Assembly: GCF_000204055.1 (NCBI RefSeq)
Contig: NW_006768791.1
Span: forward strand, 718,161-782,160
Direction of reading: 5' to 3'
Length of the DNA: 64,000 nt
Source: Melampsora larici-populina 98AG31
Taxonomy: Eukaryota; Basidiomycota; Pucciniomycetes; Pucciniales; Melampsoraceae
Shown here: positions 1-11,670 of the stretch, piece after piece
Layout of the letters: each line of letters starts with the position of its first letter
How positions within the stretch are numbered: position 1 is the first letter of the stretch
Made by a program: the position numbers and the translations under genes
Notes under the pieces: model-generated
What the model was told of the DNA's origin: nothing
Databases searched by the model: none
What the model saw: only the letters and a program-made list of their open reading frames with translations

Positions 1-959
1 TTACCGTGAAGAACCACGAGTTGGCCTACAAGGAAGAATAAGTATAAAGGAGACTCTCTTTTCCCAGCAGAAAGGAGGAGAGTACCTTCTATACCCGCAA
101 CAAATTCCCAACTACTTTTAAGCATCCAAGTCCAGCTCCAAGAATTGCAATAGAACTTCCAGCTTGACTACCTAGAAATAGTTGTTCCGTAGCTTTAGAA
201 GCTTCAAAATACTGTTTCTCTTTCTTTACACAAAGAACTAGAATCTCACCTGGAGTTATCTATAACTAGATAAATCCCTATTACTTGGTCTCGTACCTCT
301 GTTCTTGCAACTCAGCGTTGACAAGATCCCTGCAGTCTTAGACTCAGGTATCCCATAGTTTAGAGCTTTGGGAACCAAACTTTGGCTTAAGGACTTTGAT
401 CAATCCTCTTCTGTAAACCTACAGTAAGCTGTGGTCCTTTTGTCAGCCTACTGAATATCTTTTTGCGAGATCATAAAATAGTGCTGACTCACTTGTTTTC
501 CTTCAACTCAGTCATTGAAACTATCTAGATCCTACGTACCCAATAGGATCTGTTGTGGGGTTTTTGAGCCGTGAGTACTTTGACTAGACTACTCTGCGCT
601 TGCTAAGATAGCCACCCTGACAAACAGGCTCCTCCTTAGCTTCATTTATGTCACATAAAAACTTTCATCTCTCAATGTGTCTGTTCTTTTCTCAGCCTCA
701 CTGATAAAAGACTCTCATTTTTTCTTGATCTTATCATATAAAAACAAAAAATGTTAACTTTCTTGTTTTCTGTTTGTTAAACAAGTTGTGTGACTGAGTG
801 TGTTTTTTCAATTTTTTTCCTTTTTGCCTGATTTTGCTTGTCTGGCCGTTGCGTTCTCAGTTTTTCACAATTGGCTGTGTTGTGTTTTTTTTTGTTCTGT
901 CCCTCTAAAATCTGTATTTTTGCGCTCAAATATGACATAAGTTAGTCTTCTGTTATGTT
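1..959. other. No gene recognised
   Basis: This T-rich stretch has no long open frame and no family I recognise. It holds short pyrimidine-rich runs and homopolymers. The first 120 bases, with a TATAAA-like word near 55, could be the edge of an older element, but nothing pairs with it in the window. Confidence 0.4.
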
Positions 960-1099
960 CACTGCCAGGAATAAACACTGTCCTAATTGGGATAATGTGT
1001 TGCTTTTTTGGGATAATTAATTTTTGCCATATAAATGCTAAGCAATTAATGCAAAAGTGATCATTATTCCATCAGGGACAGTGTTTAATCCTGGCAGTG
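960..1099. repeat. CACTG-ended MITE, 140 bp, TSD GTT
   Basis: The left end begins CACTGCCAGGAATAAACACTG and the right end is its near-perfect inverse (CAGTGTTTAATCCTGGCAGTG), giving about 24-bp terminal inverted repeats. The bases GTT lie directly outside both ends (957-959 and 1100-1102), a 3-bp target-site duplication. CACTG/CACTA termini with 3-bp duplications are the hallmark of the CACTA (CMC) superfamily. There is no coding capacity, so it is a non-autonomous element. Confidence 0.75.
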
Positions 1100-1774
1100 G
1101 TTATCACACGGTGCCAGTTCCTTTCATTTTGGACCGGTATGTTTTCCAAAGTGTTGTGAGTAACATAATTCAGTGTAACAGTCCAACATTGCTCTACCCC
1201 TTCGCTTGGCCAAGCTACGCTCTAACCATGATGGTTGATAGTGTCAATTGTAATTGAAAATGGAGTAAAATACCCAAAATTGTGATTTACCCAGCTTACC
1301 ACTTGGTAATACCACAAATGTTGTTGTATATGCTTTATAATAGATCTTTCATGTTCATATGCAAAAATATAACCTTCCCCAACTCATTTCCAGTGTGAAA
1401 ATCTGCTGTGGTACCCCAAAATCAAAGTTGTATGATTGAAAATAGCACTTTATATGATTTTGAATGTGATTTTTGAGTTTCAAATCCACCCTTTTCATAT
1501 GTAATGTTGAATTTACCATAATTTTCTTTTCATTGACTTTTGATAACCACACCAGCCCACAGGCAAGCTTGTTGGTGACAGATGGCAAGCTTGATCTTGC
1601 CCCAAGACGGTCAAATGGGGCTCTGACCCAAGGGGTCTGGCTGACAAACCCATTGGACTCTTTGGGGCAAGTTGTTTCAGCAAATTGTTACAGTTGGAGA
1701 GATTGAGGCTCAGCTCAGCTCAATAGCACGCACCACCTCAGCTCTGTAGTTCACGTTGGAGGCACCTCTTTTTT

Positions 1775-1850
1775 CCAGCCTGTGCGCATAAATGCGGCTG
1801 TTTTTTAGCTCAATGTGCGCGCAAAGGGGGGGGTGCGCAGTGCAGGGTAC
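1775..1850 (+). repeat. GC-rich repeat, copy 1 (inverse copy at 41206-41276)
   Basis: About 75 bp running from CCAGCC through TGTGCGCATA and CTCAATGTGCGCGCA to TGCGCAGTGCAG. The reverse complement of 41206-41276 carries the same words in the same order with a few changes. It is a dispersed repeat; the element it belongs to is not clear. Confidence 0.6.
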
Positions 1851-1934
1851 AAAATCATGTTTTTGAGCATCTTCATTAAAAAAAAAAATGTGTTTTTCAG
1901 GAAAAAGAGGAAAAAAACATTGAAATTGAAAAAA

Positions 1935-4240
1935 TCAAACATCAAATAGATCAGCTGCAGACCAGCTAGAAGGTTTATACTCTACAACTATAATTGGTGT
2001 AATAGATGAATTGTTGTTTTTCTTTTGTTTAAACAAAGAGAAATCAAAAAGACTATCCATGAATCCCTCGAAATCATCTGAAGAGTCATCTGCCATAGGT
2101 TCTACCCCTTCTTCAAAAGCCTCAACTTTGTCAGTCAGTACAAAAAGGTCTGCATCATTGCTAGTCACATCTTTCTCAGTAGAACTTTTCTTCTTTGTTG
2201 AGTTTGGTTTCTGTGAATTGTTGTCTGAGAGACCCAGTCGCACTTGTGACATCAACTTTAAGGTCTGGACTTTCATTCTATTTTGTGCCTTTGACTTCAA
2301 TTGACTCATAATTGAAAACAAGCTTTTGACACCGGGAGCTTGAGGAACAATTTCAAGTATCTTGATTGCTAACTCCTTGAGTGAGCTTGTGTCTGAAGTA
2401 GATGGCAAATTACGCCAATAATCAATAGGCCAATTATCTACAAAGATTGACCAGTGAAGATATGGTCAGCCTTGATCAAATTGAAAGTTTGAAAATGGAA
2501 AACTTACAAGATTCAGGTATGTTGAAGGGCGAGTCATCCTTGTGATAACAAGGTACTTGAGACTTGATAGCATAGCCTTTGGATTGAGAGCAGCCCCATT
2601 TACATGCAAGCTCAACTGCTTGTTGGGTCATCCATTCAACAGAGTATTTCTTTGAAGTGGCGACTTCACAATATGCTGGATTGAGGAAGAAGGCAAAGAT
2701 GTATATATCCAGCTGGAATTATTTGCTACGGTTATGAATACTAGATAATGCATGATATTTGAGAGGCTTGAAACAATCATAGACTTTGGTATCTTGAATG
2801 CTACAGTAGTCAATACCCAGCTCCTTCCAAATATCACTCAAAGTTGTATCAGCTTGCTCTAATTGTGCCAGTGAGTCAACAATAGGATGGGGAATCTTGA
2901 CAAGTACTTCATTACCAGTGAAATGATCTCGGTCATTTATTATAATTTGAACTTCTTTGTTCATTTTGGGTGTATCAATGGATGGATTGTTTAACATGTT
3001 GATACACTTGATAAAGCCAGGTTCATGATCTCAAACTTACAAGCAAACTTTGGCCATCGAAAACCAAAAAGTGAGACAAAAGGTTTGAATTGCATGCCCC
3101 GCGCCAACCTCAGCTCACCAATCCTCAAGAATTTCCCCCCAGTAATGTGATTTGGTGAAAAGGTTGGCAAGGACCTTATCGTTTTTGACTATTGGTGAAA
3201 TAAGAGGAAATGCACATATGTCTTTGACAATAAGATTGAAAAGATGGAGACAGCAGCCGACAGGAACAATATAGTGGCTCTCAAACCTGCCCCGGTTTTC
3301 AAAAAACCCAGTTGACCCAGTTGTTTTTTGGCAGTAACTTTGTGTATCAAGTTGACATTTGATGACAGCTCCCAGCCAAAAATTCAACTGGGGCAACCGG
3401 GTTTTTTGGAACTGGGTAAGGTTTGAGAGCCACTTATGAGGTTGTGAAATACAAAGAAGACACTGATTGAATGGGAGATTGGTTAGTATGATCTAACTTC
3501 AATAGAGAATTGAGGTTAGAAATCACTCACCCAAAACTTGACCATGACTGCAGGTGAATCAGTGACCACGGCACATACAGTTGTCCATTTGACTCCTTGT
3601 CAATGGAGAGTGCCACTGGCAGCCTCAAGGCCATTCTTGGAATTATGTTGTGCCACATGAAGATCAAGATTATCGAGACAATACTTGATCTTCATACCAC
3701 GTAATAACATGACAGCATAAACACTGTTTTTAGAACAGTTGGTCCATCCATCAAGAGAGAGAGTGAGACTCTTCTCTTTCTTGAACATTTGAGCAGCTTG
3801 AAGTTGATAGTTTGCATGTGAATAAGGAATTATAGTGGAAGCCATTCTGTGACAAGTAGGTAGTTGATAGGTAGCACAAGCAAGAGTTTCCTGATACAAA
3901 CAAAAGTAAAGATTATGAAGGAATTGGAAAGGGATGTTTGCTGTAATTAAAGCTTTGAGTAAGATTTTGTGTAGCTCATCAGTTTTTGGCTTATAAAAGC
4001 CCAAGAAGTGATGCATTGAATGAGAACAATCAATATTAACAACTATTGGAGGAGCAGTGATTTTAGACATAGAAGATTGAGACTGGGTTTCTGAATTGAG
4101 AGAGGGATCCTTCAAACATTGGGGAACTTGGAAAATATAAGAGGACCCGTCTTTGGGGGTTATTCTCTTGCATAGATTGATGGCAAAGAGATTAGCCGGC
4201 TTCCCATTGTCAAAGATGGTTGAATAATGGGTTCATTTGG
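1935..4240 (-). pseudogene. hAT transposase with DUF659-type region, decayed
   Basis: Read from high to low coordinates, pieces of one hAT transposase appear in the right order. About 4115-3540 holds the DUF659 signature LTLSLDGWTNCSKNS and then VVTDSPAVMVK. About 3274-3118 and 3435 onward hold the central VPVGCCLHLFNLIVKDI block. About 2690-2500 holds a FNPAYCEVATSKKYS-like block. About 2350-2240 holds the C-terminal dimerisation region (FSIMSQLKSKAQNRM), followed by an acidic tail. The frame is broken: an in-frame stop near 3600, and the central block is split by a 162-bp MITE at 3273-3434. Introns blur the exact exon ends. The ATG was not identified; the first open stretch starts without one. 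hAT enzymes excise and reinsert DNA in the nucleus; this copy should be inactive. Confidence 0.8.
3273..3434. repeat. MITE inserted in the hAT transposase, TSD TAT
   Basis: The ends are AGTGGCTCTCAAACC and its inverse GGTTTGAGAGCCACT. The 3-bp word TAT flanks both sides (3270-3272 and 3435-3437). Inner sequence continues as an imperfect inverted repeat rich in ACCCAGTT and CCGGGTT-type words. Ignoring the element plus one TAT copy brings the interrupted transposase frame (…PHI/VPVGCC…) back into register, which supports the insertion boundaries. Confidence 0.85.
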
Positions 4241-4822
4241 CTTTGCAGCAATTAGCTGAGTCCCTGCAAAGATTGGACATCAGAAAGCCTGTCCAGTGTC
4301 CATCTTTGGTCATGTGCTTTCAAAGGTGGATGCCACTTGGTAGGCATGATACGTGATGAGTCAGAGTGGTGATTTGTGAACTTTTTTCTAAAAAAAAAGT
4401 TATATATTGAACTAAAGGGAAAAAGAAGGGATTTATAAGGAACAAAAAAACCGCTCCGGGTACAGGCTGGATGGAAGGTTCTAGAAACGTGCACGCAGGC
4501 TCCGTTTCAAGCCATTTGCCTGCAAGCACCTACGCGCAGGCCCTGCGGGCCGCATACGCCACAAGACGTGCACCACCTGCCACATGATCTGTAGTACATG
4601 AAGCAATACAAATAATCATATCATTTCTATTTCACAGTCTACAATTGAAAAAGGGGGATTCTGGGTAGATAGAAGGGAAATAAAACACATTATAGCTAAT
4701 ATCAATTGGATACATTGTAATGATTTTTCAAATATGCGGTTGCATCTGGTTTGAAGTGTTGGATCATCCAAGTGCACCAATGTTTCCCCCGCTTCCTGGT
4801 ATGTGGTGAAGGATACAATTAC

Positions 4823-4975
4823 GGGATACAAAGTAGAAACCGGGCCTGCACCCGGCTTCATGCCCAGTTTTTTTTGGCAGTAAATTTGAATTCTGGGCCT
4901 GGAATTTTCCCCAGAAAAACAAAATTTACTGCCAAAATAATTCCAGGCACATGCCCGGATTCTACTTTGTATCCC
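4823..4975. repeat. MITE, 153 bp
   Basis: The left end GGGATACAAAGTAGAAACCG is mirrored at the right end by a copy reading out as TTCTACTTTGTATCCC. Inner parts also pair (TGGCAGTAAATTT against AAATTTACTGCCA). No clear target-site duplication is visible, so the family is not assigned. Confidence 0.7.
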
Positions 4976-4994
4976 ACAAGTGATCATGACAGTA

Positions 4995-5170
4995 CAGTTG
5001 AACCCGCACAATTGCATACCTGCGCAGCTGCATAACCCGTGATAATGCATAGAAAAATTCCTCAATCTCAATGCTTTTCATTGCCAAATTTGACAAAGGG
5101 ATTGCATAACCCGTTAAAATGCATAGGAAAAGTGTTCCACCCAAATTATGTGATTGTGCGGGTTCAACTG
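4995..5170. repeat. Tc1/mariner- or pogo-like MITE, 176 bp, TSD TA
   Basis: The ends CAGTTGAACCCGCACAAT and ATTGTGCGGGTTCAACTG are perfect inverses and are flanked by TA on both sides (4993-4994, 5171-5172). CAGT termini with TA duplications are typical of Tc1/mariner and fungal pogo/Fot1 elements. Internally the phrase TGCATAACCCGT occurs twice. No coding capacity. Confidence 0.8.
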
Positions 5171-5281
5171 TAGCAAACTCCTTGACATGCTTGATGTGAG
5201 AATTTCTATTTCAAATCCAACATGAGAGTCACTGAAAGTAGCAACCAAGGATGTTAGTTCTTACCTTTACAATCCCTGGGC

Positions 5282-5720
5282 CCATCCACAACTTTATCCA
5301 TGTATTGATTGAGATCAAGGTCTAAGAATCCAAAGACTACGGAAATTTTAACTTCCATGTGGTAAATGTCAAGGATTCTATGATCATCAATAGTGTTGAA
5401 AAATGATCAACATGTTATTAGTAGGGGAAGACCAAGGCACCCCAGAAGATCATATGCTGAGATCAAAGTGGAAGAAAGCTAACCTGACAATGTTTGCATC
5501 ATTCATCTCCTTCAAAATACTGATTTCACAAATAGCAGCACTTGGAACTACCTTGTCTTCAGCCTCTAGTGGGATCTTCTTGAGTGCCACAATCTCTCTG
5601 GTTCACAGGTCACTGCCTTTATAGACTAGGATTTGCCTAAATACTATTCAATCCAGGATCAAGATCTCAAGAAAAAGATGAAGGATCCCGATTGAGAGCT
5701 CACCTTCACCAAACTATTTA
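5282..5720 (-). pseudogene. CDK1/Cdc2-like protein kinase fragment
   Basis: Reverse-strand reading of about 5611-5484 gives [19 protein letters not shown] and then [19 protein letters not shown], the N-lobe of a cyclin-dependent kinase including the ATP-binding lysine (ALKK) and the PSTAIRE helix, here altered to PSAAICE. After a probable intron starting GTTAGC, about 5350-5285 gives VFGFLDLDLNQYMDKVVDG, matching the CDK hinge region. The rest of the kinase (catalytic HRD and DFG motifs) is missing, and an in-frame stop precedes EIVALKK. Intron remnants mean it was copied as DNA, not as mRNA. It is a truncated gene copy, possibly carried here by a transposon, though no bounding inverted repeats were found. 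Confidence 0.75.
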
Positions 5721-6019
5721 CCCATGCATCAGTCATGACAAGTCGAAAAAAGAAACACACCAGATTAGTTGTCAAAACAGATGAAAGGTCGGTGAAGCGG
5801 GGTAAAGATTACCTTCTTGAATCAATTTTAGTTCTCTTTTTTGTTCAAAACTCAAATATTATCATTAATCTGTCATTGCTGAGCGTATTATATATTTTTG
5901 TGTATAAGAATTTGGATGAAGAGATAGAGTAATTCCGCTTTCAATAATGAAGCTGTTGACCAAATACAGGGCTAAAATCTGATGTGAATTTAAATTTGAA
6001 CTCACCATCAAGGGTGACA

Positions 6020-6305
6020 ATATACTATAATGGTTCAGGTATAGTTGGGTATACATAGTATAGTTTTAATTGTACTGTAATATAATCAGTATAGTATAGT
6101 TGAAACTTTACTTTCCTCAACTATACTCAGTATAGTATCAATTGATCAACTATACTTGGACAAGGGTTACACAAGTCTTCCATCAACATGTTCAACTATA
6201 CTGCACAGTATAGTATAGTATAGACAAGCATAGTTGTATTATACTATACCATGTATAGTCTCAGTATAGTATAGTATAGTATATTATAGTATAGTATAGT
6301 ATAGT
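6020..6305. repeat. TATAG-type simple repeat
   Basis: A low-complexity block built from TATAG/TATAC words, with the longest pure run at about 6260-6304. It contains several self-complementary TATACTATA segments. No coding capacity. Confidence 0.85.
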
Positions 6306-7279
6306 GGGAGGCTTGTCACCATGATTGAATCTGTGGGAGTGGAGATATTTGATTTGGCTGGTATACAGGATGAGGTTTTTGCAATTGTTAAATCAAGAAC
6401 ATGGATGGAGGTGAATGAAGAGATTTAGAAAAGCATGTGATATGCTTACCATTTAATCAGCAAGAAGTGAGATTATCTTGAGACCAAGCTTTCTACATTT
6501 TTGAAAGATAGGCTTGAGGCTATATTGAAGGCTGTGAACCCGCTCTTGAGGAAGAGCACCACGAAATTGATTTCCCAAAAAATAAGATGAGCTTGTCAAG
6601 GCAAGCACAACAAGGAGCTGAGGAACTTACTGAAACTGAAGGAAGAATCTGGGGTCATTTGGAAAGGTATAAATCACAAAGGTGTTGGATTTGAATCATT
6701 AATTGCTCTTTCAAAATGGGATTCTTTTGTTTCTGAAAACAGGTGGAAGAGGAAATTTTGACACTTCTTCCTTTGCTGGTGTGCCAGATAGGAGGCCAGG
6801 GGGAATCATGTGTGATTTGATGTAACATGTCATGTGAGGTGCAACAAGCCAACCCACAACACAAGTTTGGTGTTCAAGGACATTGTTTTCACTTCACAGG
6901 CCCAGCAAGAGGACAGCCTGCTTTCCATGTGCAGACAAGCTGACTGTCAGGACATGCGGTCTTAGCTGTCCTCAAGGTTTACCAACAGCAGCCCAGTAAT
7001 GGATGGCCTATGAGCCGGTCTCCAGGCTGCCGCCTGACCTGGACATTGTCAGACCAGGGTGGACCACTTTTGGGCTCAAGACCGTTATGTGGTGTACCTG
7101 GTTGGCGACTGGTGGCAGTCTGCTGGTCAGTTGCAGAAAATTTGCCAGTTGGCTTTGACAGTTCACTGCAGCCCATCTATTGTGGCCCGCGGGGCGGTAT
7201 GCAGGCCGCCTCCCAGCCAGACCATTCTCAGGCTATGCAAGACAGTTTTTGGGCTCAGGACCATTCTGTGGTGTATGTA
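6306..7279. other. Unassigned stretch; short direct repeats
   Basis: Short open pieces on both strands, none recognised. The phrase TTTGGGCTCAAGACCG near 7067 recurs as TTTGGGCTCAGGACCA near 7247, with GTGGTGTA following both, which suggests a diverged 180-bp duplication. Confidence 0.4.
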
Positions 7280-7830
7280 CTAACCTAACAAAGTCCCTCT
7301 TGGCAAGCAAGCCTGTGAGAGAGGGACTTATGGGTTATGCACAGAATTTGGCATGTGAGCAAGAAACTTTTGGCTGAGGAGTTTTTCAACCAGCCATAAC
7401 TTTTTACCATACAAATAAACAGCCTTCAGACCAAAGAATGAATATGTGCGCCTGCTTAACCTACACATGCTGCTTCATTGGAATATCTCTTTTGGTTTCA
7501 GGAAAGCGCTACAGAAAGACTTGAGAAATGAGTTTATGTGTAACATCTCAGCTTGCCCAATAGGAGCTTTTGACGGGTTGGACAACTTTCTCAGGTATTT
7601 TGGATTTTTTGCAAACTTCAGCCTTCTATTTCTCCGCTATAAGTGCATCAAATATGCAGTGAGATACATCAATGTATGGAGTTTGAGCAGGCGCACACTT
7701 TGGTCCAAAGACTGTTTATTTGTAAAGTAAAAAATTATGGCGGGTTGAAAAACTCCCTAGCCAAAAGGTTCTTGCTCACACACCAAATTTTGTGGATAAC
7801 CCATAAGTCCCTCTCTCACAGGCTCGCTTC
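7280..7830. repeat. Long-TIR non-autonomous element (AAAGTCCCTC family)
   Basis: The left arm 7281-7458 and right arm about 7684-7830 are imperfect inverse copies over more than 140 bp (for example GTGCGCCTGCT against GAGCAGGCGCAC, and AAGTCCCTCTCTCACAGGCT against its inverse). The left end CTAACCTAACAAAGTCCCTC starts a hairpin: AAGTCCCTCT, a loop of about 20 nt, AGAGGGACTT. The right end breaks off before its outer stem. The layout matches the outer hairpin of the large element at 46303-52772. Confidence 0.7.
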
Positions 7831-7897
7831 CTCCAGAACATGGTTGGACCTGAGGAAGTTTGGGAACTTTCCCTAGATACTCAAGGAACATAGTTCC

Positions 7898-8465
7898 CAA
7901 ACTTATCAAAGTCCCTCGCCAAAGGCCCGAGGCTTGAGCAAGGGACTTACCACTAAAAAGACAATTGTGGCCTGAGAAGTAGCCTGTATTGGCTCAAAAA
8001 GCTCTACATTGGTTTATTTTTTTTATCCCACAAGAAACAATATTTGATGCAAAATAAAAAGATAACATTAAGATCTCATTACATATGCTCCAATTGCAAG
8101 CTCCTTTGTATCTTTCTGGGAACTTGCACTTTTGAGTGATTGAAGATCAATCAATTTCACCATATACAGGCTCCAAGCGGGCTCACGGGTCAGAAAAAGG
8201 AAAAAAGACATGTTTTTTAACACCCATTAGCAGGCGCTCCAGACAAGATATGGTGGAGCTTGCAGTTTCAATGTATGTAATGGACGTTTTTGGTCCTACT
8301 TTTATTTTGCTTCAAGCCTTGTTCATTTACAAACAAAACGGGTATATTGAAGTAGCGATATTTGAGCCAATACAGGCTACTTCTCAGGCCACAATTTTCT
8401 TTTTAGCGGTACATAAGTCCCTCGCTCAAGCCTCGGGCCTTTGGGGAGGGACTTTGATAAGTTTG
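7898..8465. repeat. Long-TIR element upstream of OST2
   Basis: CAAACTTATCAAAGTCCCTC at the left and its inverse at the right enclose arms of more than 100 bp that pair almost fully (CCAAAGGCCCGAGGCTTGAGC; GGCCTGAGAAGTAGCC; TGTATTGGCTCAAA). Each arm has an inner AAGTCCCTCG…GGGACTT hairpin. No target duplication was recognised. The right end lies about 137 bp before the OST2 start codon, so the element forms part of that gene's upstream region. Confidence 0.75.
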
Positions 8466-8601
8466 CATCTACATCGACCTCGGGTAGGACGGGGCCGACG
8501 TCGGGTCATGACCGATTCTCGAACAAGCTGCATCGTCAACAGATTTTCAAATCTCATCGTCACCATCCTCGTTCTGCCACATCTCTCTACCATACGCAAG
8601 G

Positions 8602-9136
8602 ATGTCGATCAAATCATCCTCAAAATCAACTGGAAAAGCTCAAGCAGCTTTACAAGAACTTTATAATTCCTATCTCTCAGTAAGCATCCCTGTTGGTTCT
8701 TAATTTCAACAAATATTAAAGAGAACTTGAACAAACTTGTTTCATTTTGTTCTTTAGGATACTCCTACTTCATTATTACTCATAGATTCCTTTTTGGGTT
8801 TCTTAATAATTTCAGCTGTGCTTCAGTTCACTTATTGTATAGCCTTAACCGATTTCCCATTCAATGCTTTCCTTGGGTCTTTCCTCGCCCACGTCGGTCA
8901 ATTTGTTTTGGGTGCAAGTTTGAGAAGTCAAGTGAATCCTAAAAATGCAGCTGAATTTGAATCAGTTACACCTGAGAGGTAATATTTGACACTCTTATTC
9001 CCCTTTCTTGAAAAGAACGTCTTTTATGGTTGACTGACCGATCTTTGTCGCTGTTCGGTCTTTTCTCAGAGCTTTTGCGGATTTCGTTTTCGGTTCTTTA
9101 GTTCTTCATTTCTTTGCTTTCAATTTCCTAGGATAG
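8602..9136 (+). CDS. OST2: Oligosaccharyltransferase subunit OST2/DAD1
   Basis: OST2 (DAD1 in animals) is a small integral membrane subunit of the oligosaccharyltransferase complex in the ER membrane, which transfers the lipid-linked glycan to asparagines of nascent proteins. Three exons join in phase: 8602-8679, 8758-8978 and 9070-9136, giving 121 aa, within the usual 110-130. Visible family blocks are LLLIDSFLGF (TM1), FTYCIALTDFPFNAFLGSF, VGQFVLGASLRSQVNP, and the C-terminal SVTPERAFADFVFGSLVLH ending FNFLG. Introns are GTAAGC…TTTAG and GTAATA…TCAG. The ATG gives a serine/lysine-rich N-terminus like other fungal OST2 proteins. The gene is convergent with DIM1. No lesions were seen. Expected to be constitutive; the only notable upstream feature is the inverted-repeat element ending at 8465. 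Confidence 0.93.
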
Positions 9137-9633
9137 AAGCCATCTCTATACTCAAAGATTATTATATCATTTAAACTCCCATCTCTGAGCTTCAACTGAC
9201 TGTATTACCAATGGGCCGGCAAACCGAGACAGAAGAGGTCTTTTTGTGGGTTCGTTGATTATAGTAGTTTCTTTGTACCTCTTCGAGATCGGTGCGGCAT
9301 TTACCCTCAAACACGGACTTTCATGGTAAAAGAATGCATCTACCCCAATATGCATTAGAACGATAAAACTCAAAAGAATTACAAGGCTTGAAATATTAAA
9401 TTTTGAACATGAGCGCTGTGAAGAGATTATCAACCTGAACAGCACTGGCTGACAACCCAATTTGGATCCAGTCTGATGTGACTAAATGGATGACTTGAGA
9501 CAAGTAGTGTTGTTCACAGGGATGTGGGTATGGAATTGAGATCGCAGTATACAGCTTTGCGGTAGCTAGTACCTTGACTGACTTCATACAGAGCTAAATA
9601 ATATTGACTGCCAGTTGATTGGTGCGAGAGGTA
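9137..9633. other. OST2/DIM1 convergent intergenic
   Basis: About 500 bp between the two facing 3' ends. Open frames on the minus strand here are short and matched no family; the space probably holds the two 3' UTRs and polyadenylation signals. Confidence 0.5.
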
Positions 9634-10968
<1,335 letters not shown>

Positions 10969-11670
10969 CGTGAATAGAGCTCGTTGAAGTTGAGTGAAGT
11001 CTTCTTGGAGGTTCAAGTTTAGCGAATGACAGTTTTTTGCAAGCCAAAACCCTGAGATCGTGCTATGCCCGACCAAAAGACCCGACGCTGGGTCCGACCC
11101 GGTTGCACTTTGCATAATGGCCGCCCCGCCGGCCCTCCAGGAGTGTACAATACAGTGAGAGGTCTCTTCTTCGTCGTCCCTCCTTTTCATGACTCATCAA
11201 CATTTGTGCATTCAAAGGGTTTGGATGACCAAAGCTCAATCGTTGATATGGTGGAAAGTCACCAAAACGAAGCTCATTTGACGTTGGCTAAGTCAGAGGA
11301 AGCGCAGAAGATACAGAGTCACCATTCACTGACCGACCTCAGCATAAAGGCCTCATGATCATAATTCTATCCATGGCGATATTGATCCAATGGAAGCTTA
11401 GAGTATCCCTTTCATGGGTGGATTGGTTACTGAGTAAAGTCAAAAAGCTTGCCTATATGAGAATTGCTCGTTTTTGTATCCCTTTGATGAGGCTCCCTTG
11501 TCCGACTCCAATTTCACCCTCTCACCTATTCCTTTCAGTATATCTGATTATTCCAAGGGGAACTGGTTTCCCAATTTACATTTTAAATCCCAAAAAGACT
11601 GTGAAAGAACTCAAATATTTATCTCACGCACTCTCTCAACAAAAATCAAAACCTTCAACAATTTCTCAAT
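10969..11670. promoter_or_regulatory. Shared DIM1 / Egh16-like upstream region
   Basis: A 702-bp space between divergent start codons, so it should hold both promoters and 5' leaders. The 100 bp before the Egh16-like ATG is rich in CA/CT words (CTCTCTCAACAAAAATCAAAACC), as is usual for fungal 5' leaders; a similar leader precedes the tandem paralogue. I cannot point to a defined operator. Confidence 0.45.

Noticed and set aside
6020..6305. TATA-rich block as a promoter cluster
   Set aside because: It is a simple TATAG repeat without an adjacent gene; many TATA words arise from the repeat alone.
7010..7288. Overlapping open frames of 74-92 aa with Gly/Trp-rich translation
   Set aside because: GC-rich local composition and a diverged duplication explain the open frames; no start context, homologue or neighbour supports a gene.
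8136..8666. 176-aa plus-strand frame overlapping OST2 exon 1
   Set aside because: It is in a different frame from the well-supported OST2 exon and runs through an inverted-repeat element.
9167..9587. Minus-strand frames downstream of DIM1
   Set aside because: The DIM1 C-terminus (GIHFA then stop) is found in a properly spliced exon at 9676-9634, so these frames are not part of the gene and match nothing else.
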